Source: Massilia sp. METH4 (GTDB taxonomy: Bacteria; Pseudomonadota; Gammaproteobacteria; Burkholderiales; Burkholderiaceae_D). Taken from it: a stretch of 64,000 bases of DNA. This document shows positions 43,175 through 55,521 of this stretch, piece by piece. Every line of letters starts with the position of its first letter. Position 1 is the first letter of the stretch. Below the pieces are notes generated by a model. That model did no database searches, was not told the DNA's origin, and saw only the letters and a list, made by a program, of their open reading frames with translations. Location of the stretch: positions 4,650,001 through 4,714,000 of the forward strand of contig NZ_CP146614.1 of NCBI RefSeq assembly GCF_037094685.1. Reading direction: 5' to 3'. Both the position numbers and the translations under genes were made by a program.

Positions 43175-43750
43175 ATGACCAGTAATCTCATTCACAGGTC
43201 CGGCACGGCCGGTTCGAGCCAGGATGGCGACACCGTGCTTGCCTCCGGCGGGCGGTCCGGCTACTACGCCGAGGCGATGCAGGAGGCCGACCAGCGTTCC
43301 GTGCGCAAGCTGTTCGGCGGCGCCGACGACGGCAAGCCGGGGCAGGAAGGCGGCTCGGGCAGTGGCCGCAGCGGGCAATTCGCCATCAGCGAACAGGACG
43401 CGGACAAGAGCGCGGTGCGGCAGATCATGGCGTCCAGCGCGCCGCAGGGCGCCGGCGCGCCGCAGCCGGAACTCTCCGGCACCGGGTTCACCTACCGCCA
43501 CAACTGGGGCGCCCGCCGCGGCCAATGGACGCTGCGGCTGAACTGGGGCGCGGTCAGCCCCACCTCGCGCATTCTCGTGTCGATCGGCGAGGGCGCCGCC
43601 GCCGGGCCCGATGCCGGCAAGTTCCTCGGCTCCGCCCGCTACACGCTGCACAACGTGGCCCCGCGCGCGGGCGGCGTGGACATCTGGGTGAACATCGAAT
43701 GGAGTTCCGACATCCTGCTGTACGTCGACTACATGGTGGTCAATCCGTAG
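43175..43750 (+). CDS. Protein with a C-terminal module shared with the adjacent metalloprotease
   Basis: 191 residues, no signal peptide. The N-terminal 95 residues are Gly/Ser/Asp rich and look disordered. Residues 100-191 form a compact module (SGTGFTYRHNWGARRGQW, GPDAGKFLGSARYTLHNVAP, VDIWVNIEW, YVDYMVVNP) with about 81 per cent identity by hand count to residues 49-140 of the next protein. Alternating aromatic and hydrophobic residues suggest a beta sandwich. The function is unknown; I do not recognise the family. AAGGGAG precedes the start. Confidence 0.75.
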   Translation: MTSNLIHRSGTAGSSQDGDTVLASGGRSGYYAEAMQEADQRSVRKLFGGADDGKPGQEGGSGSGRSGQFAISEQDADKSAVRQIMASSAPQGAGAPQPELSGTGFTYRHNWGARRGQWTLRLNWGAVSPTSRILVSIGEGAAAGPDAGKFLGSARYTLHNVAPRAGGVDIWVNIEWSSDILLYVDYMVVNP

Positions 43751-43797
43751 GCGCGTCGCCTCAATGATCAAGCACGAGCGTGCAAAGGAGTCAGTCA

Positions 43798-47695
<3,898 letters not shown>

Positions 47696-47738
47696 TGCGT
47701 CCCGCGCGCGGCGGGCGTGCGCCCGTTGCGCGTGGTGC

Positions 47739-48143
47739 TCAGTGCGGATCCCGCTCGAACGCCCGGGTTCCGGGCGGCAGCTGCACCCACGGATGGCGGC
47801 GGCAGTCGTATACGGACAGTTGTGGCGGAGGAAAGCCCGGATCGGCAAAGGCGCCCACCGCCACGAAGACCTCGTCTTTCACATCGTCTTCGGTATGAAA
47901 CACTGTCGTGCCACACACTGGGCAGAAATGGTAGACGAAGCCACAGCCGGCGTCGCCCGTGCGCGCATAGGCGGTGGAGTGGCCACTCACCATGTAGGGC
48001 AGGGGAAAGCCGGCCACCGGGGCGAACACACTGCCGGTACGCCGCTGGCAGGCCAGGCAGTGGCAAATGCCGACGCCGTTCGGCTCGGCCGCCACTTCGA
48101 TCTGCAACTGGCCGCAGGTGCAGGATGCTGTTCTTGTCACCAT
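47739..48143 (-). CDS. GFA family protein
   Basis: 134 residues. Zinc-binding cysteines in CTCGQLQIEV, CHCLACQRRTGSVFA and CPVCGTTVF. The ATG at 48143 has GGAGGAACC upstream. It is a second GFA protein in the window (the other at 3.1 kb) but differs in sequence. It is convergent with pobA; a link to formaldehyde from vanillate demethylation is tempting but unproven. Confidence 0.85.
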   Translation of the reverse strand: MVTRTASCTCGQLQIEVAAEPNGVGICHCLACQRRTGSVFAPVAGFPLPYMVSGHSTAYARTGDAGCGFVYHFCPVCGTTVFHTEDDVKDEVFVAVGAFADPGFPPPQLSVYDCRRHPWVQLPPGTRAFERDPH

Positions 48144-48489
48144 GGTTCCTCCATCGTCGCGCAGAATGATCATTGCCAACCGCGATCTTCGCACGACGGG
48201 GAGAGATCGTCGGCGTCGCAGGCGCGCGGCACACTACGGCGCCTGATTTCCGCCATGCGGCTGGCTCGTGGCCTCGATTCCGGCCTTACCGGGCATTTCC
48301 GCCCTGCCTCGAGAAGATTTCGTCAAATCGATGAATCAATGAAATTCTGATCCAGGTGCGTTGCGGCTGAGCAGCAACTGCAATCGATACTATAGAAGAG
48401 TGACCGCGACATACGGATACGGCAAGCTGCGCTTGCGCTTTTCGCGACATTTCGAGCGAAAATTAAAAAAATGTCAACGCGATTGTTCC
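48144..48489. other. Intergenic region upstream of the 67-residue protein
   Basis: No gene is seen. It holds an inverted repeat, GACATTT (48446-48452) and AAATGTC (48469-48475), just upstream of a sigma-54-like promoter. Confidence 0.5.
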
Positions 48490-48504
48490 TGGCACGTTTG
48501 AAGC
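48490..48504 (+). promoter_or_regulatory. Sigma-54 promoter candidate
   Basis: TGGCACGTTTGAAGC has a perfect -24 part (TGGCACG) and GC exactly 10 bases after GG. It ends 46 bases before the ATG at 48551. Confidence 0.6.
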
Positions 48505-48550
48505 CCATAGCCGGCGGTTTTAGCACGCGGTCAAGTCACCGGGAGCTGAA

Positions 48551-48754
48551 ATGAACCGACAGAATTCCGAAGTTGCCGCACTCGTCGATGCCGCCCTGAT
48601 TCTTAAAGAGGTATTCGGATACTCGTACGCCGAGGCACTTTTGGAAGCCGGAACCGTACCTGCAGCCGTTATACAAAGAGTCCTTTTTGGCCGTCCTTCG
48701 CACCGACGGATAATGCGCTGGCGCGATAGCGCGGGCGCGCCGCAGGTCTTCTAG
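48551..48754 (+). CDS. Small protein of unknown function
   Basis: 67 residues. The helical N-terminal half (SEVAALVDAALILKEVFGYSYAEALLEAG) and basic C-terminus (RPSHRRIMRWR) look like a small DNA- or protein-binding protein. GGGAGCTGAA precedes the ATG. A sigma-54-like promoter lies upstream. No family is recognised. The stop is followed at once by a truncated SRPBCC gene. Confidence 0.6.
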   Translation: MNRQNSEVAALVDAALILKEVFGYSYAEALLEAGTVPAAVIQRVLFGRPSHRRIMRWRDSAGAPQVF

Positions 48755-49000
48755 CCGAACTCGCAAAACGACATCCTGCCGGAGCAGCGCATCGTTATCG
48801 CGGCCACGATGGCCATGGCCGGGCGGCGTTTTTCCGCCTCGCTCCACACCTTCGAATTCTTCAGCGATGGCGCGGACACGACGCGCCTGGTCTTCACCCA
48901 CCATGCGATGTATGGCGACGGCGCGGACGGTCCCGAACTGCGGCGGGCCGGCTGGCAGCAGTTGCTGGACCAGTTGCAAGCCACCCTGACGGTCGGGTAA
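48755..49000 (+). pseudogene. SRPBCC (AHSA1-like) protein, C-terminal remnant
   Basis: About 80 codons encode the C-terminal half of an SRPBCC/AHSA1 protein: ILPEQRIVIAATMAMAGRRF, LVFTHHAMYGDG and a final helix WQQLLDQLQATL. There is no plausible start and the N-terminal half is missing; an in-frame stop precedes it. SRPBCC genes are often paired with ArsR genes, and one follows here. The remnant suggests a deletion that joined it to the small gene upstream. Confidence 0.7.
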
Positions 49001-49009
49001 GGAGCCCGC

Positions 49010-49357
49010 ATGCAGGAAGTCACGGCAATGCGGGCGGACGCGGCGGACCAGGTGTTCGCCGCGCTGGGCGACGCCACCCGCCGCGCGATCGTCAGGCTGG
49101 TAACACAGGGGCCGCAAACGGTGAGTTCGCTGGCCGGGGCGCTGGGCGTGACGCTGACCGCCATCACCCAGCATCTGCACGTCCTGCAGGGCTGCGGACT
49201 GCTGAAGACGCGCAAGGTCGGCCGGGTGCGCATGTGCGAGCTCGATACCGCCGGGCTCGATGTCCTGGGCCGGTGGGTCGCCTTCAACCGCCAGGCATGG
49301 GAGCGGCGTTTCGATACCCTGGACGCCATGCTGCACGAGGATGCTGACGGGAAGTGA
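49010..49357 (+). CDS. ArsR family transcriptional regulator
   Basis: 115 residues. Winged helix FAALGDATRRAIVRLVTQGP through VTLTAITQHLHVLQGCGLLKTRK and the wing GRVRMCELD. No metal-binding Cys motif (CVC) is present, so it belongs to the SRPBCC-linked ArsR type that does not sense metals. AAGGAG upstream. Its usual partner gene is truncated (previous entry). Confidence 0.88.
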   Translation: MQEVTAMRADAADQVFAALGDATRRAIVRLVTQGPQTVSSLAGALGVTLTAITQHLHVLQGCGLLKTRKVGRVRMCELDTAGLDVLGRWVAFNRQAWERRFDTLDAMLHEDADGK

Positions 49358-49464
49358 AGCGGCTTCGCGGGCCACATGGCCGAAGCGCCGGGCTCCGGTC
49401 CGAAGACCGTGGTCCCGGCGCGGGGCGTGTCACCGCCCATACGGACCGGTAACGCCCGGCGCCA

Positions 49465-50856
49465 TCAGGTACCGAACCCGCGTGCCGATCCCGTAAAGCT
49501 TTTCTTCTTCGACGTCGCCACGCTCTCGCTGCGCAGCCGCCGGTACTCCGCCTCCGGCACCGGCACCGCATCCGGATCGCCCAGGTCTTCCATGCGGATC
49601 CGATACGTCTCGCGCGACGACATGCATGCCACCGCGGCGATGACGGTCACGGCGAACGTGATCGCGCCCACCTTCAGCGGAATGTCGTCGGCACCGGGCG
49701 GCGCCACGAACGCGAAGACGGCCGGCAGCAGCGCCGCCACCACGGTGCCCAGGTTCTGCGAGATCGCCATGGCCGACACGCGGGTGCGCGTCGGGAACAG
49801 CTCGGGGAAGAAGCTCGGGAACACCGCGTTGTAGCCCTGGTAGACCACGCCCCACATCAGCAGCGACATCGCGATCGCCAGCGGCACGTTGTGGATGCTG
49901 ATCGCGTACAGGTAGGCGAAGGACAACAGGCCCGAGAGCAGGGCGCCGGCGATGATGGGCGGCTTGCGGCCGACGCGGTCGGCCAGGTTGCCGACCATCG
50001 GGATCACCAGCACGGCCAGGCAATTGCCCAGCACGGGAATCCACAGGTAGACATCCTTCGAGAAGCCGATGCCGTAGCCGGGCTGCACCGCGTAGGCGGC
50101 GCCGAAGATCGACGTCACCACCGGAATCACGTTCATGAAGGCCATGCACACCACGCGGAGCATGTCGCGCCAGCTTTGCTGCACCGCTTCGAGCATCGGC
50201 GCCTTGGCGCGCTTGCCTTCCTGCGTGAAGGCGGGCGTCTCGTGCACGTTGCGGCGGATCAGGTAGCCGGCCAGGATCACGCCCGCGCTCAGCAGGAAGG
50301 GAATGCGCCAGCCCCAGGAATTGAACTGCGCCTCGGGCATGAAGTGGGCCAGCGGCAGGAACACGGCGGCGGCCAGGATCTGGCCCGCCTGCACGCCCTG
50401 TAGCGTGAAGCTGGCGAAGAAGCCGCGGCGGCCGAACGGCGCGTGTTCGAGGATCATCGAGCTGGCGCCGGAAATCTCGCCGGCCACGGCGAAGCCCTGC
50501 ACGAGGCGCAGCACGACGAGCATCAGCGGCGCCAGCACGCCCACCTGCTCATAGGTGGGCAACAGGCCGACCGCCATCGTGGAGACCCCCATCAGGAACA
50601 TGCACATCAGCAGCACGTACTTGCGGCCGCGCGTGTCGCCCCAGTGGCCCAGCATCAGGGCGCCGATCGGGCGGGCGATGTAGCCCACGCCATAGGTGGC
50701 CAGCGAAGCGACGATCGCGGTCTTCGGGTCGGTGGACGGGAAGAAGATCTGCGGGAACACCAGCGTGGCCGCGGTGGCGTAGATGAAGAAATCGTAGTAC
50801 TCCAGCACCGAGCCGATCCAGCCGCTCAGCGTGGCTTTTTTCGCCTGGTTCTTCAT
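49465..50856 (-). CDS. MFS transporter, metabolite:H+ symporter (MHS) type
   Basis: 463 residues from the ATG at 50856. Twelve membrane segments; LEYYDFFIYATAATLVF, GYIARPIGALMLGHWGDTRGRK and GASSMILEHAPFGRRGF are MHS signatures (shikimate, alpha-ketoglutarate and aromatic acid carriers). It ends the qui operon, so shikimate, quinate or protocatechuate are likely. No binding site lies before this ATG. A strong one precedes a short frame that would fuse to it if a run of six G had seven (see findings). Confidence 0.85.
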   Translation of the reverse strand: MKNQAKKATLSGWIGSVLEYYDFFIYATAATLVFPQIFFPSTDPKTAIVASLATYGVGYIARPIGALMLGHWGDTRGRKYVLLMCMFLMGVSTMAVGLLPTYEQVGVLAPLMLVVLRLVQGFAVAGEISGASSMILEHAPFGRRGFFASFTLQGVQAGQILAAAVFLPLAHFMPEAQFNSWGWRIPFLLSAGVILAGYLIRRNVHETPAFTQEGKRAKAPMLEAVQQSWRDMLRVVCMAFMNVIPVVTSIFGAAYAVQPGYGIGFSKDVYLWIPVLGNCLAVLVIPMVGNLADRVGRKPPIIAGALLSGLLSFAYLYAISIHNVPLAIAMSLLMWGVVYQGYNAVFPSFFPELFPTRTRVSAMAISQNLGTVVAALLPAVFAFVAPPGADDIPLKVGAITFAVTVIAAVACMSSRETYRIRMEDLGDPDAVPVPEAEYRRLRSESVATSKKKSFTGSARGFGT

Positions 50857-50903
50857 GGGCGCCCCCCGGATGCGGCGACCGTTTCCTGTTTCGACATGCT
50901 CAT
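50853..50903 (-). CDS. Sixteen-residue leader or frameshifted N-terminus of the MHS transporter
   Basis: MSMSKQETVAASGGRP starts after a strong GGAGGAG and ends at a TGA overlapping the transporter ATG. The run of six G (50867-50862) lies near its end. Adding one base would give an uninterrupted SGGAPMKNQ junction. Confidence 0.5.
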   Translation of the reverse strand: MSMSKQETVAASGGRP

Positions 50904-50977
50904 GACTCCTCCAAGTATAGTGCGTGCCCTGGGGCACCGATTTAAAACGTTCTCTTGATGGAACTGGAAAGTGGGAT

Positions 50978-52108
50978 TCAGAACTTGTGCAGTATCCCGA
51001 GCTGCACACCCGTCAGCCGCCTGCCGTTGACATCGTCGCCGGCCAGGTTGGCCGAAGGCCCGGCCGAGCTGGAAAAGCGGAACCCGCCGTTGGCTTCGTT
51101 CTTCAGCCAGGCGCCGAACGCAAACAGCGACGTGCGCTTCGACAGGTCGTAGTAGCCGCCCACGCTGGCGCCGCGCGCGCCGGCGTTGCCACCGGAGGTA
51201 TCGCGGATCCTGCCGTACAACGCGCCCACGCGCAGGCGCGTGTCGACGCGGTAGTCGGCGGACAGCTGCCAGATGTTGTAGTAGCGCTCCGCGTTGCGGT
51301 CGGTTCCGGCGAAGTAGTTGTTGGGGATCGACACGTTATTGAGGATGGCGGCGGCATTGTTGCCGTTGGCGCTGCCCGTCGAGTTATTGCTGCGCACAAA
51401 CGCCGCGTACAGCGTGCCCCGGCCATACCGGTAGTTGGCATAGACGTTGTGGTAGCGCACTTTCTCGCGCACGGTGGCCGTGGCATCGTTCGGGCTGGCC
51501 TGCAGGCCCACGTAGCCGAAGCGGAATGGCGCGCGCGTAAAGTCCAGCGCCAGCTGCCAGATCGGGTGGTTGCCACGCGCGGCGCCGCCGTTTTCCGGCA
51601 GCGCGTAATGGACGGTCGCCTCGAAGCCGTCCACGCGCGGCGAACGGTACGACAGGTCGTTGTCGTAGCGCGAAGGGATGCCGAAGGAATTGATCACGGA
51701 GCCGAACGTGGTGCGATCGGTATAGTCGATGGCGCCGCCGATCATGAAGATTTCCGTATTCTGGCGGCCCGCGCGCAATTCCCCGGCTTTCGTGGCGAGG
51801 CCGACCCAGGCCTGCCGGTCGAACAGCCGGCTGCTGTCGGCGCCCGTGCCGGTGTCGGCGTTCACGCCCATCTCCAGCACGTACTTCAGTTGCAGGCCGT
51901 CGCCCAGGTCCTCGAGGCCGCGTACGCCCAGGCGGCTGCGCAGGATCGCGCCATCGTTCAAGCCGGTGATGCTGGCGCCGCTGCTGCTGCGCACATGGCC
52001 GATGTATTCGTCGAAGTTGCCATACAGCGTCACACCCTGCGCATGCGCCGCGCCGTGGGTGATGAACGGGCAAAGGGCGCCCAGGGCGAAAAGGATTTTC
52101 GCTTTCAT
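50978..52108 (-). CDS. Outer-membrane porin
   Basis: 376 residues. Signal peptide to HGAAHAQ, then GVTLYGNFDEYIGHVRSS, Gly-rich beta strands and a terminal Phe (GILHKF). Same general porin type as that at 22.5 kb but a distant paralogue. It lies within the qui operon between two MFS genes, so it probably admits quinate, shikimate or protocatechuate. Confidence 0.9.
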   Translation of the reverse strand: MKAKILFALGALCPFITHGAAHAQGVTLYGNFDEYIGHVRSSSGASITGLNDGAILRSRLGVRGLEDLGDGLQLKYVLEMGVNADTGTGADSSRLFDRQAWVGLATKAGELRAGRQNTEIFMIGGAIDYTDRTTFGSVINSFGIPSRYDNDLSYRSPRVDGFEATVHYALPENGGAARGNHPIWQLALDFTRAPFRFGYVGLQASPNDATATVREKVRYHNVYANYRYGRGTLYAAFVRSNNSTGSANGNNAAAILNNVSIPNNYFAGTDRNAERYYNIWQLSADYRVDTRLRVGALYGRIRDTSGGNAGARGASVGGYYDLSKRTSLFAFGAWLKNEANGGFRFSSSAGPSANLAGDDVNGRRLTGVQLGILHKF

Positions 52109-52136
52109 CGAGTCTCCGTTGGTTGTTGTATTGTTT

Positions 52137-53327
52137 TCAGTTGGCGGCGGGCCGGGGCAGCGGCCCGTCGCGGCAGGCGAGCGGTACGCAGACGAGCGCC
52201 ACCACGCCGAGTGCGGCGCTGATGCAGCCCATGGCCGCCACCAGCGTGGCCGACGCGCTGGCCGTGCTGGCCGTGGCCAGCTGGGCGCTGGTGAAGCCGG
52301 TGGCCGTCAGCACGAAGCCGGACACGGCCGCGGCACGCCCGGCCTGGGCCGGGAAGGGCGCCACGGCACCGGCCTGCCCGCAGGGATTGTGGAAGCCGTG
52401 GCCCAGCATGTAGACGCACTGCGGCACGGCCAGCGCCCACACCGTGTGCACGCCGCCATGCCACAGCAGCACCTGGCCGGCACCGCCCGCCAGCGACAGG
52501 CAGGCGCCCAGCCGCACCACACGCGGCATGCTCCAGCGCCGCAGCAGCCGGCCGCACAGCAGCGTGCCGAGCAGGAAGGCCAGCGAGCATAGGGCAGGCA
52601 TCGCGCCGAAGGCCGCGCGCGACATGCCGAACTCGCCGATGAAGACAAAGGGCGACAGCACCAGGAAGCACAGCGCGCCGGAAAAGGACAGGCCGGCCAG
52701 CAGCGCGCAGGCCACGAACTGGGGATTGGCCAGGAAAGCCAGTACGCCCGCGCCGCTGCCGACCACCGGCTTGCGCCAGGTTTCCCGGTAGCCCGTGTAG
52801 ACGGCCAGCCAGGCCAGCACGCCGAAGCCGGCCACCATGCCGAGGGTGGCGTGCCAGCCCAGGTACTGGGCGGCGAGCCCGCCGGCCAGCGGGCAGGCCA
52901 CGCCGATCGCGCTCTGGCCCGCCAGGCTGCGAGCCATCACGCGCAGGCTTGCCGCGCCCGCGTTGCCGTCGCGGATGATGGCCCGGGCACCGACCACGGC
53001 TGCCGCCGTGGCCACTCCCTGCACGGCGCGGGCGGCCAGCAGCAGGGGCAGCGAGGGCGCCAGCGCGGCGGCCACGGCTGCAAGCACGTACAGCGCCAGG
53101 CCCCACAGCAGCACCCGCCGGCGGCCGTGATCGTCGACGAGCGGGCCGGCCGCCAGCTGCGCGATGCCGAACGCCAGGATGAAGACCGTCAGAGTGCCCT
53201 GCGCGTGGCCGGCCGCGGCGCCCAGGTCGGCGGCGATGTGCGGCAGGGCCGGAACATACAGGTCGGTGGCCACCGGTTGCGCCGCAAGCAGCAAGGTCAG
53301 CATGAGGGGCAGCGGCGCGCCGGGCAT
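52137..53327 (-). CDS. MFS transporter, Bcr/CflA drug-efflux-like
   Basis: 396 residues, twelve hydrophobic segments. AAQPVATDLYVPALPHIAADLG and the motif-A-like GPLVDDHGRRRVLLWGL fit the DHA1 (Bcr/CflA) group of exporters. Placed two bases after aroQ in the qui operon, it may move a pathway metabolite. Import or export cannot be told. Confidence 0.8.
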   Translation of the reverse strand: MPGAPLPLMLTLLLAAQPVATDLYVPALPHIAADLGAAAGHAQGTLTVFILAFGIAQLAAGPLVDDHGRRRVLLWGLALYVLAAVAAALAPSLPLLLAARAVQGVATAAAVVGARAIIRDGNAGAASLRVMARSLAGQSAIGVACPLAGGLAAQYLGWHATLGMVAGFGVLAWLAVYTGYRETWRKPVVGSGAGVLAFLANPQFVACALLAGLSFSGALCFLVLSPFVFIGEFGMSRAAFGAMPALCSLAFLLGTLLCGRLLRRWSMPRVVRLGACLSLAGGAGQVLLWHGGVHTVWALAVPQCVYMLGHGFHNPCGQAGAVAPFPAQAGRAAAVSGFVLTATGFTSAQLATASTASASATLVAAMGCISAALGVVALVCVPLACRDGPLPRPAAN

Positions 53328-53329
53328 GG

Positions 53330-53782
53330 TCAGGCTTCCTTGCCGCCGGCCAGCGCCGCGATGGCCAGCGCATAGCCCTGCACGCCGAGCCCGGCGATCA
53401 CGCCGATGGCGGCCGGCGCGATGAAGGAATGGTGCCGGAACGGTTCGCGCGCATGCACATTGGAGATGTGCAGCTCGATCACCCGCACCGAGGCGCCCTT
53501 GATGGCGTCGTGCAGCGCCACCGAGGTGTGGGTATAGGCGCCGGCATTGAACACCACGCCTGCCAGCAGCCCGGCGGCTTGCCGGGTGCCCGCCTCGTGC
53601 AGGGCGTCGATCAGCACGCCCTCGTGGTTCGACTGGCGGAAGTCGAGCGCGTGGCCGTGCCGCGCGCAGGCATCGCGGCACAGGCTTTCCACGTCGGCCA
53701 GTGTGTGCGCGCCGTAGATGCCGGGTTCGCGCTTGCCGAGCAGGTTCAGGTTCGGCCCGTTCAGGATCATGATGGTCTGCAT
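53330..53782 (-). CDS. aroQ: Type II 3-dehydroquinate dehydratase
   Basis: 150 residues. NGPNLNLLGKREPGIYG, the catalytic Tyr at the end of this block, QSNHEGVLID, FNAGAYTHTSVAL and the His of IELHISNVHAREPFR are all present. In this operon it converts 3-dehydroquinate to 3-dehydroshikimate in the catabolic direction. Confidence 0.93.
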   Translation of the reverse strand: MQTIMILNGPNLNLLGKREPGIYGAHTLADVESLCRDACARHGHALDFRQSNHEGVLIDALHEAGTRQAAGLLAGVVFNAGAYTHTSVALHDAIKGASVRVIELHISNVHAREPFRHHSFIAPAAIGVIAGLGVQGYALAIAALAGGKEA

Positions 53783-53791
53783 GGCTGCTCC

Positions 53792-54679
53792 TTACGCCAT
53801 CGCCGGGTGGAACGGCGTGGCGCGCAGCACGGGCAGGCTGCGCCGCAGCACCTGGTCGGTCACCCATTTCGCGCCGGCGTGCGCGCGTCGCGCCACATAG
53901 ACTTGCGGCAGCTGCACGTAGTCGTCGTTGAACACCTCGAAGCTGAAGTCGCCCCGGTAGCCGGCGCGGTCGAGGCGGCGCAGCATGTCGGACAGCTCCT
54001 TCGAGTGCGCGCCCTCGCCGGGGAACACGCGCAGGTGGCGCGCCGTTTCCAGCCTTTCCTCGGCATTGCGCAGCTCGCGCCACATGTAGTCGGACAGCTG
54101 CACCAGCGCAATCTTCTCGCTGGGGATTTCCTCCAGCCCATCGAGGTCGGCACCGTTGGCCAGCATGTGGTACGAGTCGAGGATGACACCCAGGTTGGCG
54201 TGGTCGGCCAGCGCCACCGCTTCCCACGACTGCGTGTAGCCGTTGACGTGGCGGCCCCACGACAGCGCTTCGTAGCCGATGCGCACGCCCAGCGGCACGG
54301 CCAGCGTGGCCAGCTTGGCCAGGTCGCGGGCGATGTGCGCCATGTCGCCGCTGGCGTGCTTCGACGTGCTGGAGCACACCATCAAGAGCGGTGCGCCCAC
54401 CGCGCGCGCCACCAGCAGCATCTGCCTGGCGATATCGAGCTTGTATTCGTGCAGGTCGTCGGACAGGCCCTCGTAGTCACGCATCACCTGGATGCCGGTG
54501 ACGGCCAGGCCGCTGCCCTTCACCAGCGCGACGGCCGCTTCGAGGCCGCCGGGATAGCCGGTGAGGTCGCAGGCCCACAGCATGATCTGTGTAAAGCCGC
54601 CGGCGCGCGACGCGGCCAGTTTCGATTCGAGCGAGCCGCCCAGCGTGATCGTGTCCATGCCGAAGTTGGCGAGATTCAT
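53792..54679 (-). CDS. quiC: 3-dehydroshikimate dehydratase, TIM-barrel domain (QuiC-like)
   Basis: 295 residues of the sugar-phosphate isomerase/epimerase TIM barrel. The four metal ligands expected from QuiC enzymes can be matched by eye: Glu in GYEALSWG, Asp in ILDSYHML, Gln in LVQLSDYM and Glu in FSFEVFND. It would dehydrate 3-dehydroshikimate to protocatechuate. In pseudomonad QuiC1 this domain is fused to an HPPD-like domain; here it stands alone. Its ATG overlaps the aroE stop (ATGA). Confidence 0.8.
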   Translation of the reverse strand: MNLANFGMDTITLGGSLESKLAASRAGGFTQIMLWACDLTGYPGGLEAAVALVKGSGLAVTGIQVMRDYEGLSDDLHEYKLDIARQMLLVARAVGAPLLMVCSSTSKHASGDMAHIARDLAKLATLAVPLGVRIGYEALSWGRHVNGYTQSWEAVALADHANLGVILDSYHMLANGADLDGLEEIPSEKIALVQLSDYMWRELRNAEERLETARHLRVFPGEGAHSKELSDMLRRLDRAGYRGDFSFEVFNDDYVQLPQVYVARRAHAGAKWVTDQVLRRSLPVLRATPFHPAMA

Positions 54680-55521
54680 AATGCCTCCAGTGCGCGGAAG
54701 GAGTCCGCCGAGATGCCGTGCCAGCCGAACAGTTCCAGGTACAGCGGCGATTGTTCGATCATCATTTCCTTGCCTTTCTGGATGCGGCAGCCCAGTTCCT
54801 GCGCCGTGTGCAGCAGCCGGGTCATCTCGATCTTCATGCCGCAATCGGCCACGATGGCGCCCGGCGCGATACCGGCGAGGTCGACGGGCAGCGGATCGTC
54901 CACGTGCATGCCGAGCGGCGTGCAGTTGACGACGAGATCGTGCCCTGCCGCGTGGGGCGTGCCGACCGCCACCCGCACGGCGGGGAAGGCGGCCTGGAGG
55001 CGTTCGCGCAGCGCCTCGGCCTGTTCCGGCCGCGTATCGCAGATGGCCAGCCGGGCGATGCCGCGCGCGGCCAGCGCCTCGGCCACGGCGCAGCCGACGC
55101 CGCCGCTGCCGACCACCAGTGCGCTGGCGCTGCGCCACGGGAACGGTGTGCCGGCACAGGTGCGGTCGAAGGCGCGGATGAAGCCTTCGCCATCGATCAG
55201 GTCGCCCAGGATGCGGCCGTCGGCACCCCTGTAGATCGCATTGCAGGCGCCGGCCAGGCGGGCGCGGGGGCTGGCCTCGTCGACCGCCGCCACGCTCATC
55301 GGCTTGTGCGGGATCGACACGAAGATGCCGCCCACGTTCTCCATCGCCATCAGGGTGCGCACCGCGTACGTGTAGTGCGCGGGCGGCACCTTCAGGGGGA
55401 TCACGCGCGCATCGATGCCGTGCTGGCGGAAGAAGGCGTTGAACAGCGTGGGCGCCTTCACCTGCTCGACCGGCCAGCCGATCACGGGAAAGATGCGGGT
55501 GGTGCCGGAAATCTCGGTCAT
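54676..55521 (-). CDS. aroE: Shikimate dehydrogenase-like protein
   Basis: 281 residues. Substrate domain with VIGWPVEQVKAPTLFN (Ser-x-Ser replaced by VKAP), VSIPHKP and the Lys; NADP domain with VVGSGGVGCAVAEALAARG and NCTPLGM. In this catabolic operon it probably oxidises shikimate or quinate. The changed N-terminal substrate motif separates it from biosynthetic AroE and may change specificity. Confidence 0.82.
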   Translation of the reverse strand: MTEISGTTRIFPVIGWPVEQVKAPTLFNAFFRQHGIDARVIPLKVPPAHYTYAVRTLMAMENVGGIFVSIPHKPMSVAAVDEASPRARLAGACNAIYRGADGRILGDLIDGEGFIRAFDRTCAGTPFPWRSASALVVGSGGVGCAVAEALAARGIARLAICDTRPEQAEALRERLQAAFPAVRVAVGTPHAAGHDLVVNCTPLGMHVDDPLPVDLAGIAPGAIVADCGMKIEMTRLLHTAQELGCRIQKGKEMMIEQSPLYLELFGWHGISADSFRALEAL

